Origin: Hofstenia miamia
Lineage: Eukaryota > Xenacoelomorpha > Acoela
Direction: 5' to 3'
Length of the DNA: 64,000 nucleotides
Assembly (NCBI GenBank): GCA_004352715.1
Contig: SCFE01000049.1
Coordinates: 436,962-500,961, forward strand
Numbering within the stretch: position 1 is the stretch's first letter; every line of letters begins with the position of its first letter. A program made the translations under genes and the position numbers. The notes below the pieces were generated by a model, which ran no database searches, had not been told where the DNA came from, and worked only from the letters and a program-made list of their open reading frames with translations. Shown here in pieces: positions 26,113 to 35,870 of this stretch.

Positions 26113-29100
26113 TGTCTTATTTTGATGAATACACGTTTTTGGGACAATATGTATCAATTTTGTACAATACTTATGCTGACACATGACTTCTGCTGATGAG
26201 TTTTAATGACCTCTATCATAATGCCTACAAAATTGCAAAAATTCCCACTGAAATAACTTGGAGACATGTATTTTGGTGAATTTCATTAGCTATTTTTTAT
26301 TAATCGTTCTTGATTTTCTTCTAGGACAACATAAGTCATACACAAACATCACGTCAGCATTAGTAATGAAAACGAGCAAAATATTTGGAGTGCAGCACAA
26401 GTGATGATGGGTACGATTGTGTGTGTGGAATTTTCAAAGTACATTCTGCAATATTTACAAACCGCATTTTTACGTAATCTGAGCGAAAAGATTTTGTCAA
26501 ACCGCTCTAGTTCCACATATTTTATCAACGGAATTTGGAAATAAATTTCTGAACTCCAGAGTTTCATGAATATAAACCAGAAAGCAATCAAACTCAGACG
26601 GAACTTTTAGTTTATTGCAATTTAACATCGGATTTATTCTGCAGTGGTGCTATATTATTTTCCTAAATTTATAGTTCACAAAGCAAAATTTTATTTAATA
26701 AAGTTAAATATTTTCAAATTTAATTTTAGGATCCATTATCCTTGGAGTACTACATGAACTATATTGATCGTAAAGCAACCAAAACTGTGTGCAAACTTCC
26801 CAATTGGAGAGACATTTTTGAGTCTAAAAGATATCAATATCAGTCCATGACAAAAACGTCGTTTTTCGCAATGAATTTAACAAATGCTACAATTTGCATA
26901 CTTGGAATACTATTTGGATTACCAGCAAATATCTTGCTACTGTTTTTCCTGATACATGAAGTATTTAAAAATCACAACTTCAATTTTCTATTCATTTTTG
27001 TTGGCACAATTATTGATGTAATCAATCTTCTGGTTCGATTAATCATACTTTCTTGTGAAATAATTTCTCCTAAATTGATCTTCGGAGAATTGACATACAC
27101 GACACACACAGCCGAACGTAATCCTCCAGAATATTTTTACATATGTAGAATCATAAACTTTATTAGAGCATTCAATCAATTTCTATCTCCCATGTTACTG
27201 GTCACGATAGCCATTGAGCGTTTGGTAATTTCATGCTTTCCTTTAAAAACGAATGTTATTTTAACTAAAATAAATCGCTTAGCAATTGCTATTGTTTTAC
27301 TGGTTATAACGACAGCAGTAGGTGTTTGGTACACGTTCGAGGCTAAGTGGGACTTCATGAACCATAGCTCCATCTGGGTCGATACTTCAATACATTGTGT
27401 ATTTGGAATTTTGCCTATCTACATGACTAGCACGGACGGACAACGTAACGATCTGCCGCCACTGTATTTCATAGCGGGAAACAGGTTTCTAAACTATATA
27501 ATTGAAATTATCTTCACAATTATTATGCCTGTTTTTATGCAATTGATGTTTTATGGAATAATCTACAGTTCGAAATCGAAAAGTACGCTTGTGACTGCAG
27601 CAAAGAAACGATTTACACTCGTTTGTTTGATTGGAAGTTTAATATATTTTTTTCTGAGCATTCCTTTAATATATGCCAAAGCAGTTGGGATTTTACATAG
27701 CTTTCGTGTAGCTTGGACGTATGAGATTGCTGACCGAACAGGTTGTGCAACTTGTCTACAGGCGTACAATACAAAATCACACTTTTGGAGCACAAGTGGA
27801 GAGGCAAACCAAAAGAGCTCATTCAAGTAAATTTTTTGTAGTTTGATGATTTTTGTCCTATTAGCTGAAGCTTGCCTGTATTTAGTGAATATATTAAAAT
27901 CTGAACAATTGTAGGAAAANNNNNNNNNNNNNNNNNNNNNAGCTCATTCAAGTAAATTTTTTGTAGTTTGATGATTTTTGTCCTATTAGCTGAAGCTTGC
28001 CTGTATTTAGTGAATATATTAAAATCTGAACAATTGTAGGAAAATGTATATTGACCATTTGCATATTGATGATGGGGTGTCAATTATCAAGCCATTCTAA
28101 ATGAGGTTTGCAGATACGGAAGAAGGATTTTCTCCTCTTATCGAAAGGATTAGGAGATACTAATACAAATCTTTGCATAAATCTTCATTTTAGCATATTA
28201 ATTTTCAATGATCAGAAATGTGATGTCACCCAAGTTTAAATTTTTGGATGTTTTTGAAATCAATTCGATATTGTTTTTAATGATTGTAGTTCAATTTTTG
28301 CTTACTTCACTTACTTTTTCATAACTAAAAATTAGATTAGAAAAAGAAAAATCTATATTCAGAAATTGTTTTAACAATAAATAGAAATACTGATTATAAG
28401 AAATATCTACAATTTTTTGAGTAATAATTAAAAGTTGATTGAGAGTAAGTTAGAAGGAAATCTTTTCATGTTTAATAGAATTGTATTTTAGTTGTGTCCA
28501 ATTTTCCTCATAAAATTCTTTTCTTTTATTCTCAGTGCATTTTAAAAATATTGTAAAACATGCTTACATACTTCAAATCAGTAGAAAGAAGTTAGCATTT
28601 GCACTTAGCAAAAACGAAATCGATGTTAGTGGGTCGCACAGATCGATTCATGTCAAAGTGGTGGTAAGTCAAACCTTCAAACCGCAAAAAAAATTTAAAC
28701 TTTCTATATGTTGCTATTTGTTTAAGATTATTCGTTATCAATTTTAATATTTTACATTTTTGTTCTATGTAATTAGTAATGACCTTAGCAAAATCTTCAC
28801 ACTTGGCATATTTATGCATTGCTAACTATAAGCCAATTAAAAAAATTATTCATATAATAATGATTTCGATTATTTTAGGGTTTCTGTTTATGAACGCTAT
28901 ATTAATTTCAAACACTGACAGACATTTACCCCAAGACCCGTTGCCACCTCCTCACTTTCCGACAGCACTGTTTCAAATACCTGACATACGAAATAATTTT
29001 TTGTTAATATTTTTGTATTAAAACCTTATTATAGCGTGTTTAGAGGAGACTTCCATTATCTCAATGATTTTGAAAGATATTTGATTAGAGTTTCGGAATC

Positions 29101-29200
29101 AATTTTCCTTGCTATCAGCATTGTGAATCCCTTCATTTATCTCTGTTTATTTAAATGGAAGAAAATATTCCAAAGGATAAAAGATATGCGAAAGAAATAA
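16114..29200 (+). CDS. LDLa-domain G-protein-coupled receptor (rhodopsin-like), four exons
   Basis: The model is the join of 16114-16610, 24881-25151, 26730-27718 and 29044-29200. All junctions are GT/AG, and the phases (2, 0, 2) match at each junction, giving 1914 nt, 637 residues and a stop at 29198. The product should be a plasma-membrane receptor. An extracellular Cys-rich part with LDL-receptor class A modules (residues about 19-241) is followed by seven membrane helices with family A landmarks: Asn in helix 1 (GLPANILLL), Asp in helix 2, Cys 395 at the top of helix 3, ERL instead of DRY at its base, Pro in helices 5 and 6, and NPFIY in helix 7. LDLa-7TM architecture is known from relaxin-receptor and GRL101-like proteins, but I see no leucine-rich repeats between the two parts. 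The ligand is unknown. The start could instead lie in an upstream exon, because an AG acceptor sits at 16158. Confidence 0.85.
18239..18430 (-). pseudogene. Tc1/mariner transposase fragment
   Basis: The minus-strand frame contains PWNGMICPNYEVQGKKFMEP and FFDMTVDQINYTNLLQNQLK. This resembles the block after the first catalytic residue in Tc1/mariner transposases (VWG.I, then a TVN.E.Y..LL segment before the second Asp). The catalytic residues themselves are outside the fragment. It sits in the first large intron of the receptor gene. I see no TIRs. Confidence 0.5.
19225..21345 (+). repeat. 160-bp minisatellite array with diverged flanks, about 13 units
   Basis: The word CATTCTAGCT recurs at 20051, 20211, 20371, 20531 and 20691, exactly 160 bp apart. 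Older copies at about 19230, 19397, 19565, 19730, 19889, 20830, 20990, 21150 and 21315 are more diverged and more irregularly spaced. Each unit carries TTGAAAAGTTGACCAATGAA and CACAAAATTC or close variants. A homogenised centre with decayed edges is typical of unequal exchange. It lies in the intron between receptor exons A and B. Confidence 0.93.
21355..21510 (+). repeat. Dispersed repeat, copy 2 (related copy at 6.06 kb)
   Basis: Shares the ordered words CCGCGTTT, TTGCAGxGTAGT, CTACCTAC, GTTCGAGTGAATAC.GCGGGA and GGGATTC.CGCTAAA with 6056-6313, with many substitutions and small indels. It sits directly beside the 160-bp array. Confidence 0.6.
21511..24226. other. Intronic sequence without recognised genes
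   Basis: Part of the 8.27-kb intron of the receptor gene. Short frames on both strands have no recognisable motif. I see no further LDLa-like Cys pattern here. Confidence 0.45.
24227..24316. repeat. 90-bp near-perfect palindrome
   Basis: Two 45-bp arms meet with no loop at 24271/24272 (centre CGTATAGCTATACG). Only one position in each arm fails to pair (CGCAAAAATG against CGCAAACATG). It is followed by (TA)n and (GA)n tracts. It could be a fold-back element or the product of a hairpin-capped break. It lies inside the receptor intron. Confidence 0.93.
24317..24371. repeat. Compound (TA)n-(GA)n microsatellite
   Basis: An uninterrupted TA tract passes into a GA tract at about 24345, directly beside the palindrome. 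Confidence 0.95.
24452..24679. mobile_element. piggyBac-type MITE flanked by TTAA
   Basis: TTAA at 24448-24451 is followed by CTCTTTCACTGC. At the other end GCGGTGAAAGGG is followed by TTAA at 24680-24683. The ends are inverted repeats of each other (10 of 12 positions) and resemble the CCTTTCAGT ends of the piggyBac element at 49.7 kb. It is 228 bp long with no coding capacity, hence non-autonomous. It lies about 200 bp before receptor exon B. Confidence 0.8.
24881..25151 (+). CDS. LDLa receptor gene, exon B
   Basis: The acceptor TTTTTCCAG ends at 24880, and the first base completes the split Lys codon. The frame SERCNDYEFCGNYEVIDDTD is followed by a divergent LDLa module with DQICDDVTDCFSGLDED, which keeps the acidic calcium-binding pattern. 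The exon ends in phase 0 at GAA|GTAAAG. The frame runs only four codons past the donor, supporting the splice. The intron before it is 8.27 kb and filled with repeats. Confidence 0.85.
25152..26729. other. Receptor intron 2 with (TA)n tracts
   Basis: No coding motif. Two (TA)n tracts lie at 25856-25885 and 26079-26109; a single N at 26078 marks an unresolved join at the second tract. Confidence 0.6.
26730..27718 (+). CDS. LDLa receptor gene, exon C (helices 1-6)
   Basis: The acceptor TTAATTTTAG ends at 26729, and the frame opens DPLSLEYYMNYIDRK in phase 0. Predicted helices by hydropathy: residues 309-335, 342-364, about 396-418, 437-457, 509-534 and 551-573. Cys 395 and Cys 479 can form the usual loop disulfide. 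The basic KKRFTLV leads into helix 6, which contains the Pro of FFLSIPLIYAK. I place the donor at TGGAC|GTATGA (27719), because phase 2 there fits exon D and the frame beyond it loses membrane character. Confidence 0.88.
27719..29043. other. Receptor intron 3
   Basis: Non-coding apart from the duplicated gap flanks. Short frames such as 28535-28747 and 28779-29021 lack recognisable motifs, and the receptor phases join cleanly without them. Confidence 0.5.
27816..28044. other. 21-N gap between two identical 104-bp copies
   Basis: The 104 bases 27816-27919 recur without change at 27941-28044 on the other side of 21 N. Identical flanks meeting a small gap are what an unmerged contig overlap produces, so one copy is probably an assembly artefact within the intron. 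Confidence 0.9.
29044..29200 (+). CDS. LDLa receptor gene, exon D (helix 7 and tail)
   Basis: The acceptor GTGTTTAG ends at 29043, and one base completes the split Thr codon. Residues 587-637 give a short third extracellular loop (GDFHYLNDFERYLIRV), then helix 7 with IVNPFIYLCLF, and a short basic tail FKWKKIFQRIKDMRKK before TAA at 29198. This exon is shorter than 60 codons and is identified by the NPxxY motif and the phase match. Confidence 0.85.
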
Positions 29201-30685
29201 ATGGTCAAAGCCTTCTTCTAATAACTGACTATATTTTGCATGACAGCATCTTTAATATTGATCAATTTTGTCTGAAATTCCCTAATGATTTTCCATATTG
29301 GCAATATACATACTTTCCTTGTTTCAATTTTACTTAAATCAACATTTAATTTACAAACTTTCAAGAAGTAAAGCTCTGTGTAGAGAAAGATAGAATTGCA
29401 TTGCCCCCTGCCATAAAAAATTACACGAGTGTGTTGTCATTTATTGAAATTTCCGTTTACTTAATGTTCATGAACTGAGAAAAAATTTCATTGTGTAGAT
29501 ACTTCATGTATTAGTGCATTTTCCCTATAGATTTTTCTGTGTTTGTTATATTTCAAAGAAAAGATGTGTAGAGACAAAAAATAAAATTGCATTGGAACAC
29601 TGGCATAAAAAATTTACACCCACAATAAAATAACTACTGCAATTAACCTCACCCTGGAAACTGAATTTTAAAAGAATAATTATGAATTGTGAATCAGGCA
29701 ATAAATAAAAAACATATTACAGGGCTTCAATCAATTAACTTAACGGTGAACAGTGAAAAACTATCATCATAAAGTGCTTTTCCAATAAATTGAATAAACT
29801 AGTTCCTAAAAATGAATAAGGTATATAGATCAGTTAGTACATTGATTTGACAAAAAATTGCAAAACATTTGGATAAAATTGATTAAAATTGTGCTTGGGT
29901 GGGGTTGATGACAAATGGGCATGCGCCTTTATTAAATTTATCTTAATTCAACCAGATTTTGTTAATCAATGAAATATTTATTGTATTTTCCTTCTCTTGT
30001 TTGACTGTTTTTTATGCCGTTTCGAAAAAAGTGAAATAATTTGTTAATTCTTTTAAAGGCATTCTTTACCATTAAATAATAAAATAGACTAATAATTTTT
30101 AAAGTTATCTTAGGAATTTAATTAATTTTGATAAAAACAAAATAAATATATTTTAGCTTACGAAACCATCGTATTGGATTTTATTAATGTTCAAATAACT
30201 TGATCTTGATATCTGGTGTAAAAATTTTATTTTTACAAATGTTAGAACAGGTCTAAATTATCTGAAAGTATTAAAAAAAACACACACTAAAATTTAACTG
30301 CTAAAGATATCCGAGTGAGATTAACGCAATATTTTTAGTGTCATTAGATGCAATATTGTAAGGTATTATTAAACACTGAAAGATTGTATTTAACATTCTA
30401 CTTTATAAACTGAAATCATTCTGGTGATGACTCAATTGAAATAATCCGCCTTTTGCGTTTCCTATTCTTCAACTGATTTTCTAGTTCATCCAAGTAATCT
30501 GATTGGGTGGCAAAAACTACCTAAACAAAAATTACACAATAATTTAAAACACTGATTTCTTTATTTCAAGCATTACCAAAACGTTATAAGCTCTCATTCA
30601 AACAGGATGGGCCTGTTAAAAGCGCTATGTTAATTGACACTGTTTTTTAATGTTTGTTTAACGTTTTTTAACATGAGATTGAAAA
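29201..30685. other. 3' flank of the receptor gene
   Basis: AATAAA words near 29581 and 29703 could serve as polyadenylation signals for the receptor transcript, but AT-rich sequence makes them common by chance. No other gene is seen before the hAT remnant. Confidence 0.4.
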
Positions 30686-31910
30686 ATGAGCAGCGGTCGT
30701 CCAACGGATTCTATCTGCCAATACTACATCCGCTGAAACAACTTGAGCTCAAACAAGGCTGAGTGCAAATCGTGTCATCATATTATGACAGGAAATGCTC
30801 AAACACCGAAGAAGCACCATGAGAAACACCAGGGCGAAGAACATTCCAATGAAGAAGGGCTTTGCGCAAAGCAGCCAAAGATGTCAATGGTTGTGGTAAC
30901 AACAACAAACGAACAACAGGTGCAATTTAACAAGTCGGTTGGAAGCTTTTTCTTCGCCAAGACCTTTATTCGGGCTACACACCTCCTACACGTCAAAATC
31001 TGGCAAATGAAATTCTTGATTGCCAGTTAGCTGTTGAATGCAGTAATAAACTCAATGGAAAATAGGCCGCTTTTTGTGTCGATGGAAGGTCCAATGTATC
31101 GAATGAGTAATTTATAGGGTTTTCTATCCAGTACTATGGTGAAGTCTACATTGTGGGGACAATGGACGCAAGCGCTGTACGCCACACCAGTGAAAACATT
31201 ACAGAAAAACAAAGTATGGAGTGACAGCTGTTGTCATAACAGATAATGCTGAAAATATGGCAAAAATGAGAAAAATTGTTAAAAACGAGCTGAAATTGAT
31301 AGAGTCCGGGTGCGCAGCACATCAAATGAATCTGGTGAGAAAAGCTTTATTACCATCTACTATTGTTACTAAAGTTGCCAACTTGTTATGTAACTGTCAC
31401 CTGCAACACATGTGGATTCAGAATGAAGGTGCTAAAAAGAGCCTATGTCTTCTGCAGATCGCTAGAACAGTGTTGCTCATCTGTTGGAATGGTATGTTGA
31501 AGTGGCAAAAGATGAAGAAAGTTGCTGAACTTCATCAAGAGTATTTTCAGAGGGGTGTGACTAAAACATATTGGAAACATTGAAAAACTTCACTGTTTTC
31601 AAAAATGTCGAAGATGCTCTCAAGTGCATCAAGCCAGTATCCGTTGCTTTGGATTCAATCCAGTCGAATAAATGTTCAGTTGTGTGGAAGAAGTTATTGG
31701 CCCGTTTCCTTGATATGGGTTGCGAAGCTCGTGAATGGCCTCAGATTGTGGAGCTGAGATATCAAAAATTAGTGCCGAAAGTGTGGTTTCTTGCGAATGG
31801 CCTCCATCCGAAATATTCATTGACGCAGAATAAATGGAAAGACGCGAGAGATTGTGTTTCTGAATGTCATTCTGATTTTTTACCCGACTATCGGCTTTAT
31901 TGGCTCTAAA
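30686..31910 (+). pseudogene. hAT-family transposase, broken
   Basis: Pieces appear in conserved order but in several frames. ATG at 30686 leads into a BED-type zinc finger (ECKSCHHIMTGNAQTPKKHH). LYSGYTPPTRQNLANEILD follows near 30963-31019, and DGRSNVSNE near 31081-31107, the motif holding the first catalytic Asp. VVITDNAENMAKMRKIVKNE with GCAAHQMNLV lies at about 31226-31340 and carries the second Asp. A C-terminal piece ends VWFLANGLHPKY. Stops and frameshifts separate nearly every block. No TIR or 8-bp target duplication was identified. Confidence 0.85.
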
Positions 31911-33729
31911 AAGGAACCATTTTCGGCATCATTTAATCAAGTCAGAGAATGTCGAGCTGAGATTGTTGTAGGCCATGTCTAAGTAATTTTAAAGGATGTT
32001 TTCAGATGTAATTTTTAATTTACAATCGAATAAACTAGGTGCGAAGTCGAACGGAAAATTATTCACAGAGATATTAACAATTATTCCATTATATATATAT
32101 ATACTAGGTTACTAAAGGAAAATTAAAAATAAAAACGTAGTAGGCCATGTCTGAGACAGATTTAAAGGACTTTTCTAGATGTAATTTTAAAATAATAATA
32201 CAATTTTTTGGCCTTTGGTTATACAGGCATAGTGTTAGCAATAAACCAAGGCCATTTTGAAAAAAAAATTCACTTTTTATACTAAGAATTCGCAGAATGT
32301 TAATATTGAAAAAATTTATTTTATTAATTTTATCAATAATAAGTGAATTGACTGTATATATTTGAACAGAAAACAATTTCTACTAAACCTTAAGAAACCA
32401 AGGCAAAAAATAAATGAAAAATTTCAAATTTGTTTAAAATCAATTATTTATGCACTTGTGCAATCACAATTGATTTAACTTCTATTTACTTGCACCATTT
32501 CAATGTGAACACAACTATGCAATCAAAAAATTGTTTTAATGATCAATGTTTGATTCACTACACATTCTGAAATAATAGTCCCACAAATATCCTTATTGAG
32601 TCATATTCACAGCAGCCAATCACATTGGAGGTTTAATTAAAGAAATTCATTCTATTGCTGTTTCTCTTTCAGAGCAGTTGAATTATTTCACTTGCCGATA
32701 ACTTCTTGTACTACAAGTTTATATATTTTTGGGCTAATGGAATGAGTAGCAGTAGCATGGGGCAGTCATTCAGTGATTCAAATGACGTCATTCTGATTTC
32801 AAGAGCTGGACAAGCGCTCCTCAGGTGAAAGCTTGGCTAAGGCAATGCGACCTTAGATCAGTGAGTCGAAAGCTCCTGAAGGCGATATACTTCATGTATA
32901 TCTCAATATGCTGGACGGGAAATATAAGTTTCCTATCCAGCCTTAATAATGGCTGTATAGGTATAGTGCTTATTCTGTCTTTAATTTTTAGGAATAAGGC
33001 CTAAAATCTTCTGCAATTTTTCATTCAAAAATTCATTAAATTCCTCCCCAGCTAAATATCAAAATTTAAACAATGTTTCCTGCATAGACTAGGCATTTCA
33101 ACTAAAAATTTATTGTCCAAAATGTTATATTTCTAAAAAATGCATTCAAATAAATCCATGAAATAGATCTGAAATTGGAAATTTGGTTTTTAATGCAAAT
33201 AACCAAATTTCTAATGTATGTTTTTCCTACTGAGCGAGTAGCCTGACGAATCAAATGGTGTCCTGGAGCATTCAAGGGCGCAGAGGAGCATTCCCAGGTA
33301 AAAGCTTGGTTAAATATTAAGATGCTTTTTTAAACATCAACTGCTAGAAAATGTACAATTTACAAGAAAGGTATTGATTAAATTGAAAAATACAAAACTA
33401 TGTCGCATAGAGATATTGATGTTCCATGGAATGATATAATTTTTATTAGCATTGCTTCAAAATTCAGTTTGCAGATGCTTTCTGAAATTATAGTACTCTA
33501 GTCTTAAGGTCACTTTGTATGCAGAAGTTCAATTATATATCACAAATATTTTGTGGCCCCTTGGTTATACAGGTTTACGGTTAAAATCCAACCACTGGCC
33601 AAAAAAGTGGAATTGACTTTTCTAAAAAATTAAGGAATTGAGAGTTGAAAAGAATTCATCACTATATCCCTATAATTGTACAGTCCAAAAACAGAAAAAA
33701 ATTGGAAATTATTGATTTTTCTTAAAAAC
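31911..33729. other. Non-coding sequence with local duplications
   Basis: GTAGGCCATGTCT followed by AAAGGA and AGATGTAATTTT occurs at 31969-32013 and again at 32141-32187. Words around TTGGTTATACAGG at 32214 recur near 33562. These are probably arms or copies of a decayed element around the hAT remnant. No coding sequence is seen. Confidence 0.4.
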
Positions 33730-33825
33730 ATTGCAGAAAAACAAAGTATGGAGTGAAAGCAGCTGTTGTCATAACAGATAATGCTGAAAATATGACAAAA
33801 ATTCTTAAAAACAAGCTGGAATTGC
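33730..33825 (+). pseudogene. Second fragment of the same hAT transposase
   Basis: CATTGCAGAAAAACAAAGTA through AACAGATAATGCTGAAAATA repeats 31197-31290 with a few changes and small deletions. It covers only the VITDNAENM block and is another, smaller copy of the hAT element. Confidence 0.8.
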
Positions 33826-33836
33826 TACATATCGCT

Positions 33837-34042
33837 GGTTAAGCTGCATATAGACGTAAGTGCCAAATTTTCAAAATGTGTTTTATTGCCAATTTAGACC
33901 TTTGTTTATATATACTTCAATCTTGCAATGTCGTATTTTAAAGAAATTGGACTGTTTAAAATCAGCCAATCAAAAATCAGAAACTTTGTGAAAAATCTTA
34001 AGTTGCATAAAGACGTATTGCACTTGCGTCTTTATGCATAAT
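33837..34042. repeat. Small inverted-repeat element (possible MITE)
   Basis: GCATATAGACGTAAGTGC near 33846 and the complement of the sequence ending about 34040 (GCATAAAGACGCAAGTGC) are inverted copies about 200 bp apart. Internally, 34004-34015 and 34027-34038 form a perfect 12-bp stem (TGCATAAAGACG) with an 11-nt loop. It just precedes the multi-exon gene at 34.1 kb. Confidence 0.5.
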
Positions 34043-34146
34043 ATTATTAACTGTGTTATAATCAGTGAAGAATGAATATGTATTAAAATTTGTACACATC
34101 GTTGTATTCCCGCGGTTTAATTTGATATTAGTTAATATATTATCAG

Positions 34147-35345
34147 AAACCATAGCCGTAGTTTACAATGCTTAAAGGCAGCTCTTACTTTTAATGCTGC
34201 TATCGAAAACAACACATCCAATAATACCAGAATTTCAGGTAAACCAAATTATTCTTACATGTAATAATTGAATTGAATATAAATGTTGTTATAATATGAA
34301 CTCTTTCAATACTTAGGCCAATAGTACTGGTTTTACATTAAGAAAACAGTTTGGTATAGTAATATGGGTATATAAATTGTAATATTTAAATGATACACCC
34401 ACAGTTAAAGTTGGAAATTCTAAATCAAATATACATATAAATCATTACTCAGAAAATGTTGGAAGTGATGAAAACGACATTACATGTATTAACGAAACTG
34501 ATAGTGAGTTTATTCCATTGTCATCTGATTCTGATGAGGCATTCAAAGAAAGCGTCATTCCTTTGCAGTCTACTATAAACAGTAAGAATACGCTGTGTAC
34601 ATATAAATAAATTTGAATTCACAGGAAGTCTATTAAATATTCAGTCAGCTTAATAACCCTGAATTAATATTGTTGAAAGTCTAAACCCAAATAATTAAAT
34701 AAATATTGTAGATAAGAGAACCTGCTTCTACATGTACTTATATAACTATTTCATTTCCATTTAGTAGAAGAAACTTTACATGTGACCAATCTACATTAGA
34801 AAACCCAGATGTAACTCCTTCCAAGAAACGAAGGATAAATAAGTCAACTCTTTCTAAGAGTCTAAGAAATAAGGGGAAGCAATACATATCTCGAAGTATG
34901 TAACATTCTTACCATTTAAACAATATATTTATATATTTTTGTATTTAGAGGGAAAACTGTGAGTGCTAGACAACTAAGAGCAAGATGCAAGGACAAGAAT
35001 TGCACATCTCGTGGGCTACAATGCATGCGCATTTCAGATGGGGATCGTGAAAATATTTTTCATAATTTCTATGCAATAGGTAAAATAATTGTTGTACAAC
35101 ATTGTTTAACTGATATTTTCATAGGTTCTCTTCAGTCACAGAAACAATTTACTTCAAGGCATGTTAGTAAAATGTCAGTAAAAAGATGCAGAGTTAGTGA
35201 TCAATCTAGACGCGCACAAACTCTACAATATCAGCTTACAGTAAATGGTTCAAAGCAAGCTGTCTGTAAGACAATGTTCATGAATATAATTGGATTAACG
35301 GCTGACAGAATGACATTGGATATTTATTACCATGTACAAAACTAA
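34147..35345 (+). CDS. Multi-exon Cys-rich protein gene, unknown function
   Basis: Apparent exons are 34147-34238, 34405-34581, about 34768-34895, 34951-35079 and 35125-35345, with good GT/AG sites. Phases agree for exons 1-2, 3-4 and 4-5. The 2-3 junction does not fit in frame, so an exon boundary is wrong or the copy is damaged. Content: an acidic segment (DSEFIPLSSDSDEAF), then a basic segment (TPSKKRRINKSTLSKSLRNK), then a Cys-rich part (CKDKNCTSRGLQCMRIS) leading to IFHNFYAIG, QKQFTSRHVSKM and VNGSKQAVCKTMF, and a stop at 35343. The last part resembles, from memory, a Cys-rich segment of uncharacterised and probably transposon-related proteins of arthropods and cnidarians. I cannot name the family. 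The 5' exon was not found. Confidence 0.55.
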
Positions 35346-35818
35346 TGTAAATGTCTATTTAGATAAGATGCTCTTTAAATATATATTATTAACATAAGTT
35401 TTATGTAATAATATTAATAAAGTTCAATGTATTGTTAAATTATTATTAGCTTTGAATATAAATTACTTGTAAGGTTTCAAGGACTTCCTTCATGTAAAAT
35501 ATATAAGTAAACACTACTAGTTTTACTATATATGAAATTCATATTAGAAAAAGTGCGATATTTAAAAAATAGTAAATAACATGAACACTGTAATTCTAAC
35601 AAAATGTATGAAAATATTTATAATTATTTCAATTCTACAGTTGTATTCGTAGAAATTTGCCATTTCCTTTCAGTAAGTTCAATTTTCAAATTATTTTAGT
35701 TAATCGAAATAATTAAAATGATAAATAATTAAAAATTAAATATCAAATTTCAAATTCTTCAAAAGAAGTTTTACGTTCCCTATATTTCCAGTAAGTTACA
35801 ATTTCTAATAACCTAATC

Positions 35819-35870
<52 letters not shown>

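Noticed and set aside
27816-28083. Duplicated minus-strand frame around the 21-N gap
   Set aside because: It arises from the duplicated gap flanks and is not coding.
28535-29021. Frames between receptor exons C and D as possible extra exons
   Set aside because: Exons C and D join in phase without them, giving a normal third extracellular loop, and none has suitable paired splice sites.
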